The notes under the pieces are model-generated. The model saw only the letters and a list, made by a program, of their open reading frames with translations, was not told the DNA's origin and searched no databases. Positions 58,701 through 64,000 of a stretch of 64,000 nucleotides of DNA are shown here, piece by piece. Position 1 is the stretch's first letter, and each line of letters begins with the position of its first letter. The translations under genes and the position numbers were made by a program. Origin of the DNA: Owenia fusiformis (lineage: Eukaryota > Annelida > Polychaeta > Sabellida > Oweniidae); contig CAIIXF020000002.1 in NCBI GenBank assembly GCA_903813345.2, forward strand, positions 720,001-784,000. Direction: 5' to 3'.

Positions 58701-61700
58701 AAGGGTATTAGTAGAAATTTTGTCACTAAAAGTTATGGCGTTGTGAAATCTCAAAAATCGCTTTTAGTTCCCCATGTTAAATCGGACTGAATAATTTTTC
58801 GAAGTGTAAAATTACGAGATATAGACTAAGAACAGCTAAACAGAATGGAAGCCCATAAAAGAACGGGACCTCAAAATTTGGACACCAAAATGCCTAGGCC
58901 AAAATCTAGGTCAAATTCAATGCTTTTCCTTATATTTGCGATTCTGACACTACACTTTAATTATATTCTTCGAAAGTGTGTATACATGTAGTTAAGAGCT
59001 GTGCTAATAGTGTTAGCCTTTTGCCGTCAGAAAGTATTTTGACCCACTTTTGAGATATGGTGTCGGAAAAGTAGGTCAAAATAATAAGTTCTCCAAATTT
59101 AACGTATGAGTTATAAATGAATGAGAGAATTTTCTCAGAAATCCGAATCTGCAAACTAAAAATTATACAATGTAGCACGGGGACTATACAATCATTACAT
59201 ACATGTAAACTTACCTGGCAAAATAATTTTTTGCGGAAATTAGAACCACCGGGTGTAGAAATTAATCCATATAATAACTATAACAAACGGATCAATATTA
59301 ATGAGTACTTAACTCATTTGCAAGAATTATATATAATAAGGGATTAAAGTTTTGTATATTGCTCTGGCATGTCAAAAGGTATTTTTTGTAAGTTTGCTCT
59401 ACCATTCACAAAACTTATTAATTGATCTGTCAAATGAAACAGTTGCAATAAATGTGGCAGTTTCTTTATCTTTATTATCAAATCAACTGAGCATACCGAA
59501 TCTTTCAAATTTCGTGAATATATTTGGAAATGAGAAACAAAACAAGACCCAATTTGAAATAGAAACAAGGCTATCTCTGATAAAATGCATAACAGAAAAC
59601 ATGTATTGTGAAATATATTGTTTTCACGTTTAACTCAGTAAAGTCACCTGAATAATGTATGTCCCCTAATATCTTATTACACGATTGAGAAGAGACTGGG
59701 GCAATTCATCATATTACAGGCTCGTTGCCAGCTTTCGCCTGGGGGAGGGGGGGGGGGCTCACGTACTTTCAAAAAAGTTCATATTAAACGCAATTGATAT
59801 TTCATGCAAAGATCATGTAGAATATAGATCTTAGTGTCAAGGTTATCTCATTTGATTTCACAAAATGGCTAACCTTATAATCACTATTTGAACCAGGGGC
59901 AGAGTCAGTAATTGTTCAGGGGGTGGGATTTCTTGGGTTTGCATCAATGCAAACGAAGCGAGGCCCGGAACGACGTTTACCCCCGGAATTTCTGGATGTC
60001 AATGTCAATGTTTTTTTCATATTTTGCAAAATTGTTTTTTCTTTTTGAGAGGGTGGGGAATGCAAGCGCACATGTCACCCCCCCCCCGCCTTGGCTACTC
60101 CCATGCGAACCTACACTCAGACGTAAAAAGGTATGGGAATTATGTTATAATGATCATGACATTTATAATGAGACGAAATATAGCCTGTATAACTGTTGAT
60201 TCCAGGGTTTTGTCTCTTCATTCTCATATTATCAAATTATCAAAAAATGATATTTTGATTCACAAAACTGCACCGAAACATAGAAAAGTACACGAAGGCA
60301 ACCGCATTTACAATCTATAGTTCTGAAAAAGCAGGATAAAAAAGCCAGTTTCAAACTGAAGTTAAAAAGACGGCTTTTTGATACCCAGTTTGTAAAGTTC
60401 AAATAAGAATACTATCTTTATTTTCTATTTAAACTTAAATCAATTTATTATAAACAAACTATCCGGGCAAACAATGACCAAGCATCGGGAATAGAAAACT
60501 CATGTAAATGAGTTATATAACCTAAGACAATGAAATCAACACTGATGGAAACATAAACACTATGAAATCTTCTTTCGACTCCATTACCTATTATAATTTT
60601 TTTTAAATACCGACTTTACCGGGAGGACTTTAACATGGGCTTTAATTCAAAGGCAAGAATGTGTTTTGATAACTTATTAAGCGGATTAAAAGCTGTTGGA
60701 CGTTGCTCCAGTGATTTATATTTTATGAATCTGAATTGATGCGTGGATTATAATTGAAATCGAAAACATGACCAAAAGAGTCTAGACTTCCATTTGCTTT
60801 GATCATGAGGAATTGAAACAATCAAAGCGGCGATTTGAAAAAGTAAAAAATTGAATTTCCATGCATAATCCAAGATTTAATACAAACGGTGTTAACAGGT
60901 TGTCAATGTTAAATAATAATACCTTCTCAGGAAGAATTAGGTTGCATTGACTCTTAAAGTAGAGATAACAAGTTCAGCGGTGCAGCCAGCTTTCCGTCGG
61001 GGGGGGGGGGCGATATCCATACAAAACACGTGTTTGCACAAGCTATTTTTATTAGCAACTTTTGATAACTACAAGGAAGATCTCTCTTTTCTGGCGCGAC
61101 TGTAAAGGTGTCCAAAATCATAATTATAGTAAAAATAGATAATTTCAAAATCCATCTAGTTGCTTATTATACACAGGTAAAGTCATATTCATTAAGAACT
61201 ACGGACGGTACTTACATTCTTTTGTTGTATTGTTTTATCATGCTTAAAAGAAAAATACGCACAAATAGTCTGTTTTTTATTTGTATGCTCAGTTATAAAA
61301 TGAGCAGTGTAACTTAGAAATAGCTTAATATAGTCAGAAAGAAGCAATTATAATGTGTGACTATATTGCACACTTACAAAGTATTGCGTTTGCATATATT
61401 TGAGTATTCTTAACTTCACATATAATCAGTGCTTATTTGTGCTGTTCTACAAATAAAGAGGAGCAATACCTGAATATACAGAGTGTTCCATATACGCAGC
61501 GAGTATTGTTTCTGTAATGTCTCTGTTTATATGTGCTGAGTATTTTTGCTGATTACTGCTGATTACAAGAGATTCTTACAAATAGACACTTCTTATAACC
61601 AAGCAATATTCTCTATTTTATATAGTGATGGGCACCAAATTTAGCGATTTTTGAGCTTTCAAAACGCCATAACTTCCGAACCGGAAGTCTGATTCGAATT

Positions 61701-61737
61701 TGGTTTTCAGATTCGGAATCCTGAGAAAATTTCCTAT

Positions 61738-61876
61738 AAGACTAAGATTTCATCTGGAGTCTAATAATAAGAATACTGGCAAAAACAATAGACTCCAGAT
61801 TGACATCTGGAGTCTAATAATAATAAAGAATACTGGCAAAAACAATAGACTCCAGATTTTCAATCTGGAGTCTAAT
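61738..61876. repeat. Three tandem AGACTCCAGAT hairpins
   Basis: Tandem units of about 55 bp ending in GACTCCAGAT(n)ATCTGGAGTC (11-bp stem, 4-6 nt loop) separated by TAATAATAAAGAATACTGGCAAAAACAA. The same hairpin is at 58558. The arms are nearly perfect in all copies. Confidence 0.75.
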
Positions 61877-63354
61877 AATAACATATTCAGTAGCTATGAC
61901 GAATGTTAAAATAGTATTTAACAAAATACACGTACGTGCTCTAGTAGTAAGAGATCCACTAGTGTTGCCGACATGTTTAGGATGAGAAAAGGTGAGTTTA
62001 AATTTTTTGCATTGCACTGCCTTTATAAAATGAATGAAATTGAGATGTATACAACTAAAATATGTCTCGATAATTCCTCGTAGAGTTTACATGGTTAAGT
62101 TCGGAGTTTTAACTTGTACGTACTAAATACTATAGATTGATCTATATCTAAAAAATAAAACTGTACTATACTGGTAAAGAATACTGAAAATTTGAATTCT
62201 ATAGAATGTTAAATTACGTCATATCAACAAAACAAGAAAGCCTCTGTCACATTTGCTCTACGGCGGCCGTACGGTACGGCGGCCGTATGGTGATTCTAAC
62301 TTCAAATGTTTACCCCAGTACATGTTCCCAATGGAATGACCTAATCTGTATGCCAAAATGTTCTAAATTGACATATCTACATACACAGTTTTTCATCACT
62401 GTGGGAAAACAGTTGTAATGGCTATTTTATAACCAATGTGCAAATGTATATAGTATCGCACATAGTCTTTTGATTTCTTATCTTTTATATATGTTTGACG
62501 GAGAGAAAAAAGTGAAATGGATATAATATAGTTGAGTGCTATAAATATATCACTACTGAATAGCAGAGTAGGAGCTCATTCATGTCAAAGTGTCAAACTT
62601 TGCAAAACCCATGCAAAAATATTCTGGTTAAAATCCATTCTTTCTAGTGATCCTGCACAAAATATTTTGAAGTATGTGAAATGATTTCAAACTAAAATGA
62701 CTAATGACTCAATGAATTGTGGATGATTAATGCACTCATATCTTGTATCCTTGGGCTACTACTCTCATTTGAAGTCTTGATACAAGACATGCGTGCTTTA
62801 AATAATCCATAATTCATTGAGCCTGGGCTTAATTATATTAAACAATTAAACAGGTGTTTGAAACACAGACCTTGAAAGAAGAGGTCAAGGCAATGGCATT
62901 TGTTCGTCATGTTCAATGAATTTTAAAGACACCATAGAACATCGTAATTTATATGCCCTTCAACATTAGACTATAGAATAATTTTCTAAAAGGAAATTTC
63001 ATCTAAATGTAACCTTGAAGTATCATCAGAATTCTCATTCTCAAGCCCTGAATGCAAAACGAATTGGGTTTTGGGAGATAGGGTGAGTGACTCATGGGGC
63101 AAAGAACAATGTATTTTATAAATATTAGATCAATGCGCAAAGCGTTTTTTAGTAAAGATATATAATGAAATTAAAGATAAGTTGTATGATTGATGGTTTT
63201 AAAATTTATTGTTTTATAATTTAAATGTTATACTATGTAATTTTATTATGTAATATGCCGCACTGGGACCTAAGGACCCATGTGCCACTGCTGTAAAAGT
63301 GTGTGCAAATAAATAAAAAAAATTAAAAATAATTACATGATTTTTGTTTTTCAG

Positions 63355-64000
63355 TAATACCAGCAATATGTTTTGTATTCCTTGTATGCATACTATGGTG
63401 GGTACCGAAATACAAGACAAATCGGAAAGATTCCTCTAATCGAGATGTTTTGCAGAACGTGGCCAATGCACGGGGGAACCATGTCAAATCAGGTTTAGTG
63501 GATACAAATCAGACAGATTCCTCTCTCCAAGATGCTTTGCGACACATTGCCAATGCAAAGGAAAACCTGGTTATATTAACTTTTGTGGATAAGGCATATT
63601 TCAAAATGTTTTGGAATATGAGACTGTCCCTCCAAAAAATAAACAAACATTTGACAGATATTATGTTACCTATATGCAAAGATGAGTTCAGTTTTCGGAA
63701 ATTGAAATCTATGGATGTTCGATGCTATTTTGCTGGAACTAAATCAAATAAAACTGGACTGGCAAAATATGGTACAATGCAGTTTAACAAAGAGACGAAT
63801 GAAAAAATACACTGGTTATTGCAATGTTTACAACTTGGGTATAATACACTATTAACTGACGGTGATATCGTTTACAAAAAGGATCCATTGCTGCATTTAA
63901 ATTGTAACGACTGTGATATAATTATACAGGAAAATAGACCCAAGGGAGAAATCATTGAATACGTTCATGGGGAAGTAAATCCTGGTTTCATGTTTGTAAG
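63355..64000 (+). CDS. GT77-like nucleotide-sugar transferase, type II membrane (partial, runs off the window)
   Basis: The acceptor TTTTTCAG|TA leads into an open frame (from ATA at 63357) to the window edge, at least 214 residues. It starts with a hydrophobic segment (AICFVFLVCILWWV), a type II Golgi anchor, then a stalk, then a domain starting LVILTFVDKAYF with ...HWLLQCLQLGYNTLLTDGDIVYKKDPLLHL and NPGFMFV. This resembles the Nucleotid_trans family (GT77-type xylosyl/galactosyltransferases), whose usual D-x-D motif is D-G-D here. The stalk has an internal duplication (DSSNRDVLQNVANARGN / DSSLQDALRHIANAKEN). The 5' exon(s) lie upstream and were not identified. Confidence 0.72.

Larger units (their letters stand above)
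55250..63354. other. Gene-poor region between LRR gene and GT77 exon
   Basis: Holds the 199-bp MITE, microsatellites and hairpin repeats. Short frames (55965-56225, 59352-59633, 60024-60320) lack family signatures and codon regularity. The GT77 gene's missing 5' exons may be here but I cannot point to them. Confidence 0.45.

Overview
This is animal (metazoan) nuclear DNA. It is AT-rich, has introns with GT/AG boundaries, is crowded with non-autonomous DNA transposons, minisatellites and one decayed LINE, and has no operon-like packing. Nothing fixes the species. A mollusc or another spiralian is my best guess from the gene content (large C2H2 expansion, Crypton-derived domain, leucine-rich-repeat and GT77 genes). 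All exon models come from reading splice sites, phases and codons by eye.

The main content is one very large minus-strand gene occupying about 2.3 to 33.3 kb. Two common 5' exons (32875-33346 and 32059-32397) end in phase 1. Downstream lie at least twelve C2H2 zinc-finger modules, each starting at a pyrimidine-rich ...TTTTCAG or TTTCCAG acceptor. Every module needs exactly the single leftover G of exon 2 to open its reading frame, and almost every one runs to its own stop. This is the logic of the Drosophila lola and mod(mdg4) loci: one constant N-terminus with many mutually exclusive DNA-binding C-termini. The constant part here is not a BTB domain but a short conserved domain I do not recognise. 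Modules range from 71 to 1573 residues; one (16734-17475) is dying, with an in-frame stop and a frameshift.

Head-to-head with it, on the plus strand at 38602-42352, is a three-exon paralogue. It has the same N-terminal domain, the same acidic second exon and the same intron phases (1,1), but its terminal exon encodes a Crypton-derived tyrosine-recombinase-like domain (DUF3504 type) instead of zinc fingers. The 5.2 kb between the two starts holds a 2.4 kb foldback element.

The terminal modules are surrounded by tandem arrays that copy the module's own 3' coding tail or 3' flank (10.44-11.64, 24.0-24.5, 25.5-25.9, 27.6-28.4 kb), plus a 51-bp array whose every unit carries a splice-acceptor-like motif (26.14-27.41 kb).

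The right half (42-64 kb) is gene-poor. It has a foldback element with tandem-repeat arms (44.0-45.4), broken LINE reverse transcriptase sequence (49.2-51.4), a leucine-rich-repeat gene (51703-52944) with a minisatellite just after its stop, a transposase fossil (about 54.5-54.8) and, at the right edge, an exon of a GT77-like glycosyltransferase running out of the window.
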